The notes under the pieces are model-generated. The model saw only the letters and a list, made by a program, of their open reading frames with translations. It was not told the DNA's origin and ran no database searches. A stretch of 64,000 bases of DNA from assembly GCF_011764425.1 (NCBI RefSeq), contig NZ_BLPF01000003.1, positions 744,001 through 808,000 on the forward strand, in the 5' to 3' direction. Within the stretch, counting starts at the first letter, position 1. Each line of letters starts with the position of its first letter. Both the position numbers and the translations under genes were made by a program. Positions 1-11,577 of the stretch are shown piece after piece. Origin of the DNA: Phytohabitans houttuyneae (GTDB taxonomy: Bacteria; Actinomycetota; Actinomycetes; Mycobacteriales; Micromonosporaceae).

Positions 1-608
1 TGGACATCGTGGTGTTGCAGGGTGAGCGGGAGCGGGCGGCGGACAACCGGGTACTCGGCCGGTTCCGCCTGGAGGGCATCCGCCCCGCGCCGCGCGGCGA
101 GCCGCAGGTGGAGGTCACGTTCGACGTGGACGCCAACGGCATCCTGAACGTCTCGGCCCGGGACAAGGACACCGGGGCGCAGCAGACGATCACCATCACC
201 GACACCGGCAACCTGGATCGGTCCGATGTGGAGCGGATGATCGCCGAGGCCGAGCGGCACCGCGAGGAGGACGCCCGGCTACGCGAGACGGTCGACGCCC
301 GCAACACGCTGGAGTCGGTGGCACACCAGGTGGAGCGCCGCCTCGGCGAGATCGGCGACGCGGCCCCAGAGCACGAGCGGGCCCGCGCGCAGATGCTGGT
401 CGCCGACGCGCAGCAGGCATTGAAGGAAGGCGCGGCGCTGGACCGGCTGCGCGGCCTGACCAACGAGCTGCAACAGGTGGCACAGGCTCTGATGGCACGC
501 GGTCAGCCCAGCGGGGGTCCCGACGGGGACGGCCGTGCACAGCAGCAAGGACAGCCCCGCGACCAAGGCGCCGACGACGTGATCGACGCCGACTTCACGC
601 CGAGCTGA
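1..608 (+). CDS. dnaK: DnaK (Hsp70) C-terminal part, cut by window edge
   Basis: ATP-dependent Hsp70 chaperone; only about the last 200 residues are in the window. The visible part starts in the substrate-binding beta-sandwich (QGER, then GRFRLEGI and [21 protein letters not shown], hallmarks of DnaK), continues through the alpha-helical lid ([12 protein letters not shown]) and ends in a Gly/Gln-rich tail finishing [10 protein letters not shown]. The ATPase domain lies upstream of base 1. grpE starts 8 nt after the stop and cbpA, cbpM-like and clpB follow on the same strand, so this is probably an accessory dnaK operon rather than a lone gene. No HAIR or CIRCE operator can be checked because the promoter is outside the window. 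Identity is certain from conserved motifs; whether it is the main or a second dnaK copy is inference. Confidence 0.95.
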   Translation, partial: DIVVLQGERERAADNRVLGRFRLEGIRPAPRGEPQVEVTFDVDANGILNVSARDKDTGAQQTITITDTGNLDRSDVERMIAEAERHREEDARLRETVDARNTLESVAHQVERRLGEIGDAAPEHERARAQMLVADAQQALKEGAALDRLRGLTNELQQVAQALMARGQPSGGPDGDGRAQQQGQPRDQGADDVIDADFTPS

Positions 609-616
609 GCGCTGTC

Positions 617-1129
617 GTGTCTGATCAACAGATGGAGAACGGCCCGGTCCCCGTCGATACCAAATCCACAGTGGACGACGAGCGCACGGTGGCGGAGCTG
701 GAGGACCGATGGCGGCGGGCGCTGGCTGACCTGGACAACCTGCGCAAGCGGTACGCCCGCGAGCTGGAGCGGGAGCGGGCCGCCGAGCGGGCCCGGGTAG
801 CCTGCGCCTGGCTGCCAGTCCTGGACAACCTGGAGCTGGCGCTGGACCACGCGCAGCGCGATCTCAGCCACGACTCGGGGCCCCTGGCGCAGGGCCTGCT
901 CGCCGTGCGGGACCAGGCGATCGTGGTGCTCGCCGGACTTGGATACGAGCGCCACGACGAGACCGGCATCCCGTTCGACCCGGAGCGGCACGAGGCTGTG
1001 GTCGCCCGTGCGGACGACCATGTGCCGCCCGGGACGGTCATCGAGGTGCTACGACCCGGATACGGCGACGGCGACCGCCAGCTGCGCCCGGCCGCCGTGG
1101 TGGTCTCCGCCGATACGCCGGGAGCGTAG
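617..1129 (+). CDS. grpE: GrpE nucleotide exchange factor
   Basis: Co-chaperone that releases ADP from DnaK. GTG start 8 nt after dnaK. The 170-residue product has the usual GrpE plan: a variable acidic N-terminus, a coiled-coil helix (VAELEDRWRRALADLDN, then LRKRYARELERERA), the four-helix region (WLPVLDNLELALDHA) and a C-terminal beta domain with GIPFDPERHEAV and PGTVIEVLRPGY, matching the family signature. Length is normal for an actinobacterial GrpE. It lies between dnaK and the J-domain gene, spaced 8 and 6 nt, and so is almost surely co-transcribed. Confidence is high. Confidence 0.95.
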   Translation: MSDQQMENGPVPVDTKSTVDDERTVAELEDRWRRALADLDNLRKRYARELERERAAERARVACAWLPVLDNLELALDHAQRDLSHDSGPLAQGLLAVRDQAIVVLAGLGYERHDETGIPFDPERHEAVVARADDHVPPGTVIEVLRPGYGDGDRQLRPAAVVVSADTPGA

Positions 1130-1135
1130 CGCCTC

Positions 1136-2010
1136 ATGCCGCGTGACTACTACGAGACGCTCGGGATCTCCCGGGACGCGTCGCCGGAGGAGGTGCAGCG
1201 GGCCTTTAGGACCCAGGCCCGCCGCTTCCACCCCGACGTCAACCGCAGTCCGGACGCGGAGGAGCGGTTCAAGCAGATCAACGAGGCGTACCAGGTGCTC
1301 TCCGACCCGGAGAGCCGCGAGCGGTACGACCGCTTCGGGCCGGACTTCCGGCGTGCGCCGCAGGACGGAAGCAGTCGTGGCGGCGCGCGCGGCGCCGGTA
1401 CCCGTGGAACGCCTTTCACCGACGCGGACCTGGACCTGGACGAGCTGTTCGGCGGGCTGTTCGGCTTCGGCGGGCGGGGCCGATGGCCGGTGCCGACCAG
1501 GAGGCCGAGCTTGAGCTGAGCGTGGCCGAGGCGTTCCGGGGCGGCCGGCGCCGCATCACACTGGACGGCCGCGGCTACGACGTGAACATCCCGCCCGGCG
1601 TCACCGATGGCCAGCGGATCCGCCTCGCCGGGCAGGGCGGCCGCTCCCGTGGTGGCGCGGCGGCGGGCGACCTTTACCTGGTGGTGCGGATCGCACCGGA
1701 TCCGCGGTACCGGGTGGAGGGTCGCGACCTGCACACCCGGCTGCCGGTGGCGCCGTGGGAGGCGGTGCTCGGCGCGCGGGTGCCGGTGCGCACGCCCGGC
1801 GGCGAGGCGCGGGTGAGCGTACCGGCCGGCTCGACGACCGGGCGGCGGCTGCGGCTGCGGGGCCAGGGTATGCCCAACCCGCGGGGCCCGGCCGGCGACC
1901 TGTACGCGGAGCTGGAGGTACAGGTGCCCACGCGGGTCACCGGCCGGGAACGCGACCTCTACGAGGAGCTGGGGAAGGTGTCCACATTCGACCCGCGGGA
2001 GAGTAGATGA
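1136..2010 (+). pseudogene. cbpA: CbpA/DnaJ-type J-domain co-chaperone, split by a frameshift
   Basis: Hsp40 partner of DnaK. The first frame (1136-1519) carries a complete J domain (about residues 4-69) with the essential HPD triad at residues 32-34 and a Gly/Phe-rich linker ([10 protein letters not shown]). The second frame (ATG 1483 to 2010) carries both C-terminal peptide-binding beta domains (GGRRRITLDG; PVAPWEAVLGARVPVRTPGG) and no zinc fingers, so this is the CbpA class. The frames overlap by 37 nt, and the normal protein would be restored by one extra base near 1475-1495. Either the gene is broken, or a base is missing from the sequence, or the two halves are made separately (ATG 1483 follows a G-rich stretch). 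The neighbouring CbpM-like gene starts at the stop with an ATGA overlap, which supports a functional CbpA. Confidence 0.85.
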
Positions 2011-2296
2011 CCGGCTTCGCACTGGCCCGCCCGAACCGGTTGCGGCTGGACGCGTTCGCTCGCCAGCTGGGCCTGCATCCCCAGCTGGTACGGCGGTACG
2101 TGGCTCTGGGCCTGCTGGACGCGCATCGAGACCCGGGTGGCGAGCTGTGGTTCCGCCCCGCCGAGCTGGCCCGGGCCGGGCGGGTGCAGCGGCTGCATGC
2201 CGGGCTGCCACTCAACTACGCGGCCATCGGGCTGGTGCTGGACCTGCTGGAACGGATCGAGGAGCTGCAAACCACGCTGCGAAAGGGCGGGCGAGG

Positions 2297-2315
<19 letters not shown>
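2007..2315 (+). CDS. CbpM-like chaperone modulator (MerR-type helix-turn-helix)
   Basis: A protein of 102 residues with an N-terminal MerR_2-like winged helix ([24 protein letters not shown]) and a C-terminal helical stretch ([19 protein letters not shown]), the layout of CbpM proteins that bind and inhibit the J domain of CbpA, and of HspR-type repressors. The start overlaps the cbpA stop by 4 nt (ATGA) and the 3' end overlaps clpB by 19 nt, indicating translational coupling. Position directly after cbpA favours CbpM; an HspR-like autoregulator of the operon is the alternative, and both can be true. The sequence does not decide. Confidence 0.8.
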
Positions 2316-4917
<2,602 letters not shown>

Positions 4918-4921
<4 letters not shown>

Positions 4922-6090
4922 CTGTCGTGAGGCCGGTCGAGTTCGGTTTCGGTGTCTTCCTGGTAGCTGGCGCCGCCCCTCGACTCGCTGGTTAGCGGCT
5001 TGGCGCCGCCCTCCGGGGGGCCGGCCGCGGACTGGTGCCCGGCGGCCAGGTGGGGAAACTTCAGGCCGAAGGCGGGCCGTTCGGAGCGGATTCTGGGCAT
5101 CTTGTCGAAGTTGCGCAAGGGTGGTGGCGAGCTTGTCGCCCACTCCAGGGAGTTGCCGTAGCCCCAGGGGTCATCGACCTCGACCTTTTCGCCGAACCGT
5201 AGGGACTTCCGCACGTTGTACATCAGGAAAAGGGTGGAGAGGCCGAGCACGAACGAGCCGATCGTGGAGATGGTGTTCAGCAGCGTGAAGCCGTCGAACT
5301 GGCGATAGTCGGCGTACCGGCGGGGCATGCCGCGGTTACCCAGCCAGTGGTGGACCAGGAAAGTCATGTGGCAGCCGACGAACATGGTCCAGAAGTGCAC
5401 CTTTCCCAAGCGTTCGTCGAGCATCCGCCCGGTCATCTTGGAAACCAGAAGTAGATGCCGGCGAAGGCGGCGAAGACGATCGTTCCAAAGAGGACGTAGT
5501 GGAAGTGGGCTACGACGAAATAGCTGTCGTGTGTGTGGAAGTCGATGGGCGGACTGGCCAGCAGCACGCCGGACAGTCCACCGAACAGGAACGTGACCAG
5601 GAAGCCGATGGAAACAGCATCGGCGTCTCGAAGGTGAGCTGCCCGCGCCTCATGGTGCCGATCCAGTTGAAGAACTTCACACCTGTGGGTACGGCGATGA
5701 TGAACGTTGCCGCGGAGAAGAATGGCAGCAGCACGAAGCCGGTGGGTACATGTGGTGCGCCCACACGATCATCGAGTAGGCGAAGATGACGACCGTGGCG
5801 GCGACCATGCCCTTGTAGCAGAACAGTGGCTTGCGGGAGAAGACCGGGATGACCTCGGTGTACTGCTCCGGCGACAGGAACTGCAGCCCCGGTCTGGCCA
5901 GCTCGCCGCGCATCAGCATCGCCATGAGACCGCCGGCCAGGAAGAAGCCGAACGACGTCGTCAGGTACAACAGCCCGATCTGCTTCGCATCCGTGGTGCG
6001 CAGCAGCCGCCCCAGCGCGCTGCCCCGCACAGGCCGGTGCACCGGCCCCGGAAAGCGGGGCGCCGTGCCCGGCTCGACGACAGTCGCCAT
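4918..6090 (-). pseudogene. ctaD: Cytochrome c oxidase subunit I (aa3 type), degraded
   Basis: Remnant of the haem-copper oxidase catalytic subunit. The start at 6090 gives a good N-terminus through the first membrane helix (to about residue 77, LQFLSPEQY), then jumps in frame (junction near 5860) to [13 protein letters not shown], skipping about 190 residues. The lost part normally holds the low-spin haem ligand of helix II and the HPEVY His-Tyr motif. AHHMY (Cu-B ligands), [10 protein letters not shown] and HFHYV (haem ligands) are still recognisable, as is the C-terminus ([15 protein letters not shown]). Three further frame changes, near 5744, 5610 and 5441, each fit loss of one base. Even with the frames repaired, the protein could not reduce oxygen. 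It was probably the last gene of an operon with the dehydrogenase upstream (27 nt gap). Confidence 0.9.
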
Positions 6091-6117
6091 CCGACAAACC
6101 CCCGTTGAGTCAAAGAT

Positions 6118-7285
6118 CTAGGGCGTGAACACCGCGCGGACGCAGTGGTCTTGTTTGTCTTTGAACAGTTGGTAGCCGGTTGGCCCTTGGTCGAGGGGAG
6201 CACGTGGGTGGCGAGGTGTTCGGTGATCAGTTCGTCGCGTTGCATGCGGTCCAGGAGCATGGGGATGTAGCGCTGGCCGTGCATTTGGGCGCTGCGTAGG
6301 GTGAGGCCTTTGTTCATGAGTGCGCCGAGCGGAAATTTGTCGACCATGCCGGAGAAGACACCGAGCACGAAGACGCTGCCGGCCTTGCGGCAGGCGTGGA
6401 TTGCCTCGCGTACCGCGGTGGGCCGGTCTTGCTGCAGCCGCAGCTGCTGTTTGACCTGGTCGTACACGTGCTGTGGGCCGGTGTGGTGCGCTTCCATGCC
6501 GACCGCCTCGATGCACACGTCGGGGCCTCGCCCGCCGGTGCGCTCGCGCAGCTCGGCTTCCACGCTCGTCCCGGTGTAGTTGATGGTTTCGGCGCCGATG
6601 TGCCGTTCGGCCATCGCCAGCCGGTAGTCGAAGCGGTCGATCACGATGACGCGTGCGGCGCCGAGCAGCATGGCGGCTCGTGCGGCCATCTGGCCCACCG
6701 CGCCGGCGCCCCACACCGCCACGACGTCGCCGGGCTTGACGCCGCCGAGGTCGGCGCCCATCCAGCCGGTCGGGCCGAGTCAGAGGCGAACAGGGCGCGT
6801 TCGTCGCTGACACCGTCTGGGATCCGGAACGCGCCCACGTCGGCGTACGGCACGCGGATGTACTCGGCGTGGCTGCCTTTGAAGCCGCCCATCGCGTGCG
6901 AGTAGCCGTAGCAGCCGCCCGGCGCCTGACCCCACAGCGTCTCGGTGATGGCGGGGTTGGTGTTGCCGTTGTCGCAGCAGGAGTAGAGGTCGTTGGCGCA
7001 GAACCAGCACCGTCCGCAGGAGATGAACGAGGAGACGACCACCCGGTCGCCGGTGTTGTGTGTGCGCACGTCCGGGCCGACCTCGACGACCTCGCCGATG
7101 AACTCGTGGCCGAGTACGTCGCCGGCTTGCATGAACGGGATGTACCCGCCGAGCAGGTGCAGGTCGGAGCCGCAGGCGGCGCTTCGCCGCACGCGCACGA
7201 TCATGTCCTGGCGGTTTTCGATCCGCGGGTCTGGTACCTCGCGTACCGCGACCTTGTTGATGCCTTCCCAGGTCAGGGCTTTCAC
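6118..7285 (-). pseudogene. Zinc-dependent alcohol/formaldehyde dehydrogenase-like gene with two frameshifts
   Basis: Medium-chain dehydrogenase with GroES-like N-terminal catalytic domain: CGSDLH (catalytic Cys), GHEFIGEV (catalytic zinc His-Glu) and a structural zinc loop of CGRCWFCANDLYSCC, then a Rossmann domain (VVAVWGAGAVGQMAARAA) and the family C-terminus ending GYQLFKDKQDHCVRAVFTP. Frame changes near 6780 and 6200 split it into three frames; each is repaired by one additional base, so it may be a recent pseudogene or a sequence artefact. The GTG start at 7285 overlaps the stop of the upstream small gene by 4 nt. About 389 codons in total, normal for the formaldehyde dehydrogenase (glutathione-independent-like) branch. 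The substrate cannot be assigned. Confidence 0.85.
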
Positions 7286-7746
7286 AGCAAGCCCTCCTCA
7301 CGTCCGTGGCTGGTGGCGTACGCCAGCGGGCGGTTGAGGATCGTGCGGCGGTTGGACGGGCGGCTGTCCGGCTCGAGCACCTCACCGGTCTCGATCAGGC
7401 ATCGGGCCTCCCGCAACGCCCGCCGCACCGCATGTCGCGGGTCCCGGTCGGTGACCCTCGCGGCGATCGCCGACAGGCCGGCCGGCTCGCCGCCGCGCAG
7501 CCGCACCGCGATCTCCGTACCCCGCTCGCCCGGCGCCGCACGCAGCTCGACCTCCACCGCATCGCCCAGCACGGCAAGCGGCTCAGGCAGCGCCGCCGCG
7601 CGCACCTCGTCCACCGGCTTGTAGACGGTCAGCACATGCCAGCGCGGGTCCGGCTCCATCCGGCGCTCCCGGATCCGGGCCGCCAACACACCACCAACCA
7701 CCGCCACGCCGGCCGCACCCGCGAAGGCAACTTTGATCAACTTCAT
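7282..7746 (-). CDS. Small membrane-anchored hypothetical protein
   Basis: 154 residues from ATG 7746. It begins with a basic residue and a hydrophobic helix (about 5-25, VAFAGAAGVAVVGGVLAA) and continues as a soluble alpha/beta domain (WHVLTVYKPVDEV..., later EVELRAAPGERGTEIAVRLRG) that resembles an SRPBCC-like cell-surface domain seen next to alcohol dehydrogenases and haem oxidases in actinobacteria. Its stop overlaps the GTG start of the dehydrogenase, so the three genes 7746 to 4918 form one transcription unit on the minus strand. I do not recognise a named family; the SRPBCC suggestion is inference. Confidence 0.7.
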   Translation of the reverse strand: MKLIKVAFAGAAGVAVVGGVLAARIRERRMEPDPRWHVLTVYKPVDEVRAAALPEPLAVLGDAVEVELRAAPGERGTEIAVRLRGGEPAGLSAIAARVTDRDPRHAVRRALREARCLIETGEVLEPDSRPSNRRTILNRPLAYATSHGREEGLL

Positions 7747-8042
7747 TCTGTCCACCCCCCGAACCAGCGGGATACCCGCGAGGCATGGACCAAACGCCCG
7801 AACGCGAGGTTTATAGGTCAGGCCCAGCAGTCGAGTCGGATCCACTGGTTCGTGCCGGTGGACGCAACCTCACGGAACAAGGCCGCAATGGCTTCTGCAG
7901 GACACGATTCCGCTGAGCAGCCTGTGCCAGCAAGCCAGGAGCTCCGCGCGCCGCGTTCGGGACCGTTTCACCTGCAGCGCATCGACAACCCGCTATCAGC
8001 GAACACCAACTCCCGGCGTGCCAGCCAGGGGACAAACTACCG
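7747..8042. other. Intergenic stretch, no gene recognised
   Basis: About 296 nt between the start of the minus-strand membrane-protein gene and the end of the SDR gene. It must contain the promoter for the 7746-to-4918 operon, but no convincing -35/-10 pair, riboswitch or repeat was seen. Confidence 0.4.
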
Positions 8043-8714
8043 CTAGCGGGCCAAGGCGGCTTTGGCCTGGATGCTCGCCTCGTCGATCAGGACCTCGGTG
8101 CGGTTGGACTCGAGGCCGTCCAGTGCGGTGCGGACCACCGCGGCCGGGTCGTTCTTGGGGACGTCCCAGCCGGCCATCATGTCGGTGTCGGCGGCGCCCA
8201 GGTGCAGGCCCGTGACGAGGGTGCCCTGGCGGGCCAGTTCCACCCGGACGGCGTTGGTCAGGCTCCACTGGGCGGCTTTGGCCGCGCTGTAGGCGTTGGC
8301 TCCGTCGAAGGGCGCCCACGACAGCACCGACAGCACGTTGAGGATGGCGCCGCCGCCGTTGGTGCCCAGCAGCGGGGCGAACGCCCGGATCACGTCGAGC
8401 GTGCCGAAGAAGTGGGTGTACATCTCCAGGCGGATCTTTTCCAGGTCGCCGGTGACCAGGTTCTGGGAGGTGGAGATGCCGGCGTTGTTGACGAGCAGGT
8501 TGACGTCCGGTGCGCTGGCCGCGGCGGCCGCGACCTGGCTCGGGTCGGTGATGTCGAGGCGGAGCACCTGGACGCCGGGAACGTCGACACGTTCCGGCGT
8601 GCGCGCGGTGGCGTAGACCTTACGGGCGCCGCGTTCGAGCAGCTGTTGGGCGAAGTGTCGCCCGAGGCCACGGTTGGCGCCGGTGACGAGTGCGACCGAG
8701 TCGGAGATCTGCAT
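8043..8714 (-). CDS. SDR family NAD(P)-dependent oxidoreductase
   Basis: Classical short-chain dehydrogenase of 223 residues from ATG 8714. It shows the cofactor motif VTGANRGLG near the N-terminus, NNAG (LLVNNAGIS), a catalytic Ser (LSVLS) and the YSAAK catalytic Tyr-Lys pair. The start was chosen at MQISDS because it sits directly before the Rossmann fold and upstream sequence falls in the operator. It is divergent from a MerR regulator across a 59-nt gap containing a perfect palindrome, the usual arrangement for a MerR-controlled oxidoreductase. Substrate unknown. Confidence 0.9.
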   Translation of the reverse strand: MQISDSVALVTGANRGLGRHFAQQLLERGARKVYATARTPERVDVPGVQVLRLDITDPSQVAAAAASAPDVNLLVNNAGISTSQNLVTGDLEKIRLEMYTHFFGTLDVIRAFAPLLGTNGGGAILNVLSVLSWAPFDGANAYSAAKAAQWSLTNAVRVELARQGTLVTGLHLGAADTDMMAGWDVPKNDPAAVVRTALDGLESNRTEVLIDEASIQAKAALAR

Positions 8715-8731
8715 GGCGGCTAGGCTAAGAC

Positions 8732-8747
8732 CTGACGTTGACGTCAG
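8732..8747. promoter_or_regulatory. MerR operator palindrome between SDR and MerR genes
   Basis: CTGACGT-TG-ACGTCAG, a perfect 7+2+7 inverted repeat centred in the 59-nt gap between the two divergent genes. MerR-family activators bind such dyads between the -35 and -10 of the controlled promoter. The location and symmetry make this the probable site for the regulator starting at 8774, controlling both genes. Confidence 0.75.
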
Positions 8748-8773
8748 AGGCAAGAGTCGTGAGGGTGGTCACG

Positions 8774-9172
8774 ATGCGTATCGGAGATGTCGCGGCGCGG
8801 GCCGGGGTGAGTGTGCGGGCGCTGCGCTACTACGAGGAGCAGGGCCTGCTCGCTCCGACGCGCAGCGTCAGCGGGCAGCGCCACTACGCCGAGGCCGCGG
8901 TCGAGCGGGTTCAGCTGATCCAGCAGCTCTACGCCGCCGGGATCTCCAGCGCCCGGATCCGGGACCTGCTGCCCTGCATCCACGCCGGGGTGAGCACCCC
9001 GGATTCGTTGGCGCTGCTGGCTGCCGAGCGAGCCCGCATCGACGAGCAGATCATCGGCCTGATCGAGACCCGCGACCGCCTCGACAGTGTGATCGCCGCC
9101 GCCGAGCGCGCGGTAGCGCCGCAGTTGTCCCGCCCGCCCGCGCCGCAGGCGGATCGGGTCGAGGTCGGCTAG
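8774..9172 (+). CDS. MerR family transcriptional regulator
   Basis: 132 residues. N-terminal MerR winged helix (MRIGDVAARAGVSVRALRYY, then EEQGLLAPTRS), recognition helix region followed by a dimerisation coiled coil (AERARIDEQIIGLIETRDRL) and a short C-terminus. It has only one Cys (in LLPCIH), so it is not a SoxR or a metal-cluster sensor. ATG 8774 was chosen because the domain begins there; a GTG at 8759 is possible. Divergent to the SDR gene, it probably regulates that gene and itself through the palindrome at 8732-8747. The inducer is not predictable. Confidence 0.9.
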   Translation: MRIGDVAARAGVSVRALRYYEEQGLLAPTRSVSGQRHYAEAAVERVQLIQQLYAAGISSARIRDLLPCIHAGVSTPDSLALLAAERARIDEQIIGLIETRDRLDSVIAAAERAVAPQLSRPPAPQADRVEVG

Positions 9173-9343
9173 CTCCTGTCCGTACGGTGGCAGGCGCCCT
9201 GACACCCGAACGGGTGACTGCACACCGCAGTTGCGGCGGGCTTGGGTCGGAGGGTCTCCGTCGGTTGGTGGGAGTTTGGTGCTGGCCGGGGCGGTGTCTG
9301 CGTGGTCGTCGGCTGGCGGTGGTGGTGGCCAGAGAGGTGGGGG

Positions 9344-10120
9344 TCAGTCGGGTAGTGCGATGAGCGAGGTGTGGTCGTCGGCGGGTAGGTCGCCGTCGGT
9401 GGCGGCGGTGATCTGTTGTTCGACCGGGTTCAGCGTGCCGGTGAGCGTGGTGGAGAAGGCGACATCGGCCGCGTCCCGGCCGGTCGCGATGCGGGCCAGC
9501 GTGCCGCGCGGTGCCAGGCGGGTGGCGTCCCATATCCACCAACGGCCGTCGAGTGCGGTTTCGGTGACCAGGTGGAAGTCCATGGGGTCGAGGCCGGCGG
9601 CGTAGACGGCGACCACCCGGGCTGGTATGCCGACCGCGCGGCACAGCGCGGCGACCAGGTGTGCGTAGTCGCGGCACACTCCTTGGCCCGACAGCAGTGT
9701 GTCCACGGCGTCCGTGGTGGGTCCGCTGGTCGCAGGGGTGTACGACAGGTGTCGATGCACGTGTGCCTCGATAGCGCGCACGGCGTCAGCTTGGGGGAGT
9801 GCGCCGAACCTGTCGGTGGCGTATCCGGCGAGCCGGTCGGACGGGCAGTAGCGGCTGGGGCGCAGCGCCACGAGCCGCTGGTGTTCGGTCAGTGGCGCGG
9901 GCGGCTGGCGGCGGTCCGGCAGCTCTGCGCTGTAGGTGACGACGAGCCGTCCCGACCCTACGCGTACCAGATGGGTGCGGTCGACGGCCGTGGCGGCGAC
10001 GTCCGCCCCGTCGAGCGTGACGGTGAGCTGCTCGGAGGTGACCGGGCCGGCGACAGCCACCTGGAAGGCGACCTCCGCTGGCCCGTCGACCTCGTACGAC
10101 AGGGTGGTGGCGACCCGCAT
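9344..10120 (-). CDS. Transglutaminase-like protein
   Basis: About 258 residues. N-terminal beta domain (Bact_transglu_N-like) followed by a transglutaminase core with the papain-like triad: Cys in GQGVCRDYAHL (about 149), His in DFHLVTE (about 183) and Asp in WWIWDATR (about 198). Such proteins are cysteine peptidases or amidases rather than true transglutaminases; no signal peptide is seen, so it is probably cytoplasmic. A GTG 24 nt upstream (10144) is an alternative start. It is downstream of the FAD oxidoreductase on the same strand, gap about 50 nt. The molecular substrate is unknown. Confidence 0.85.
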   Translation of the reverse strand: MRVATTLSYEVDGPAEVAFQVAVAGPVTSEQLTVTLDGADVAATAVDRTHLVRVGSGRLVVTYSAELPDRRQPPAPLTEHQRLVALRPSRYCPSDRLAGYATDRFGALPQADAVRAIEAHVHRHLSYTPATSGPTTDAVDTLLSGQGVCRDYAHLVAALCRAVGIPARVVAVYAAGLDPMDFHLVTETALDGRWWIWDATRLAPRGTLARIATGRDAADVAFSTTLTGTLNPVEQQITAATDGDLPADDHTSLIALPD

Positions 10121-10173
10121 GCCGCCATTGTCGAGCCGCCGCACGCCGTCCGCACTCCGGCAACGGCTCGGGT

Positions 10174-11355
10174 TTACTCAGGAGGGCGGGGTGCGGCGAG
10201 TCCGTTGCGCGGTGAGCGAGCGGGCACTGCGCGGACTGGACCGTCGCTGAGCGGTGGGTCGACCGTGGGAAACGAGCGGTCGCCGAACAGGATCCGCGCC
10301 GCCATCGCACGACCGGCACGGCCGCGCAGCAGGGCCACCGCCGCTTCCGCCGCGGCGGGGGATCGGATGCCGGCGAAGGTGCGGCGCAACAGCAGCCGGC
10401 CGCGAAATCGGGCCCGCAGCGCGTCTCCCGAGTACTGGTCCAACACTCGCTGGTCGCCGGTGCGCAGGTAGGCGGCGGCCACTGCCGCGGCCAGCTCGGA
10501 CATGCGCAGGCAGGGGTCCAACCCGCCGGCCGTCAGCGGCGACACCGCGCCCGCCGCGTCGCCGACGAGCAGCCCGGCGGGGCACGCCAGCCGCCGCAGC
10601 ACACCGCCGATCGGGATCGGACCGCCCCGGCGCTCGATCGGGCCGCTCGGCGCCGCGCGGCCGGGAGCGTCCACTGTGAACGCGTCCAGCAGGTGGCGGA
10701 TACCGGCGCGCATCGCGTGCGGATATCCGGCGACGCCGACGTGCGCGTGCCGGCCGTCGTCGATGACCCAGCCCAGGTACCCGGGCGCGAACCGGGGGTC
10801 GAGTACACAGTGGAAGGCCGGCAGGGTCGTGCCCGGCGCGACCGGGTGGACGATCTCGGCACCGACGAGGAAGCGCCGGTTGACATCGAGGCCGAGCTCG
10901 CGGGCCACGCGGGAGCGGGCGCCGTCCGCGCCGACGACGAACCGCACTGTCACCGGCTCCGCGTCCGCGAACCGCGCCAGGCCCGCCGACCCGCCGGTGT
11001 ACCGCACTCCGAGCAGGACCCGCGCTCCGGCCGACTGCGCCGCGCGATACGCGTGCTGGTAGACGGCCGCCATGTCGGCCACCCGGTACTCGTCCCGGTC
11101 GCTGGTGAGCCGGATCGGCGCCCGCCGGGACGGCGGATACAACAGCATGTCCCGGACACCGGGGCCGAGGAGGTGGTCCGGCAGGTCGAAGTCGTCGAGG
11201 GTGCGGCGCACGAAGATCCCCGTCGTACGGATGCCGGCCGACAGCGACCTGCGGCGGTCGACCACCAGCACATCAAGGCCCTGCGCCGCCAACAGGCGGC
11301 CGGTGTGCAACCCGGCCAGGCCGGCACCCACCACCAGTACATCAACGGTCCGCAC
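10174..11355 (-). CDS. FAD-dependent oxidoreductase, geranylgeranyl-reductase-like
   Basis: 393 residues from GTG 11355, chosen because the dinucleotide-binding motif DVLVVGAGLAGLHTG starts immediately after it. A second FAD motif, GADGARSRVARELGL, lies mid-protein, and the ribose-binding GDAAGAVSPLTAGG is near residue 280. This set is typical of the p-hydroxybenzoate hydroxylase fold and particularly of the geranylgeranyl reductase/lycopene cyclase-like branch. There is no membrane anchor. It precedes the transglutaminase-like gene on the same strand. Role uncertain: isoprenoid reduction or a small-molecule hydroxylation are both possible. Confidence 0.8.
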   Translation of the reverse strand: MRTVDVLVVGAGLAGLHTGRLLAAQGLDVLVVDRRRSLSAGIRTTGIFVRRTLDDFDLPDHLLGPGVRDMLLYPPSRRAPIRLTSDRDEYRVADMAAVYQHAYRAAQSAGARVLLGVRYTGGSAGLARFADAEPVTVRFVVGADGARSRVARELGLDVNRRFLVGAEIVHPVAPGTTLPAFHCVLDPRFAPGYLGWVIDDGRHAHVGVAGYPHAMRAGIRHLLDAFTVDAPGRAAPSGPIERRGGPIPIGGVLRRLACPAGLLVGDAAGAVSPLTAGGLDPCLRMSELAAAVAAAYLRTGDQRVLDQYSGDALRARFRGRLLLRRTFAGIRSPAAAEAAVALLRGRAGRAMAARILFGDRSFPTVDPPLSDGPVRAVPARSPRNGLAAPRPPE

Positions 11356-11577
11356 ACGCCCGACGCTAGAAGGCGACACCCGGCCACACCACGATCGGCA
11401 CACAACCCACCCGGTACCTTCACACCCCCGCCACACCTCAAACCGTGACACCCGGTCGTGCGCACGGCAGGTCGATCGCGCTGTCCAGTTCCGTGAAGCC
11501 GGTTTGAAGCCGCCCTATGTTCGGATCCCTTCGTCGGCTGCGGATCGCCGCGCCACGGGGAGACGGGGAAAATCTCG

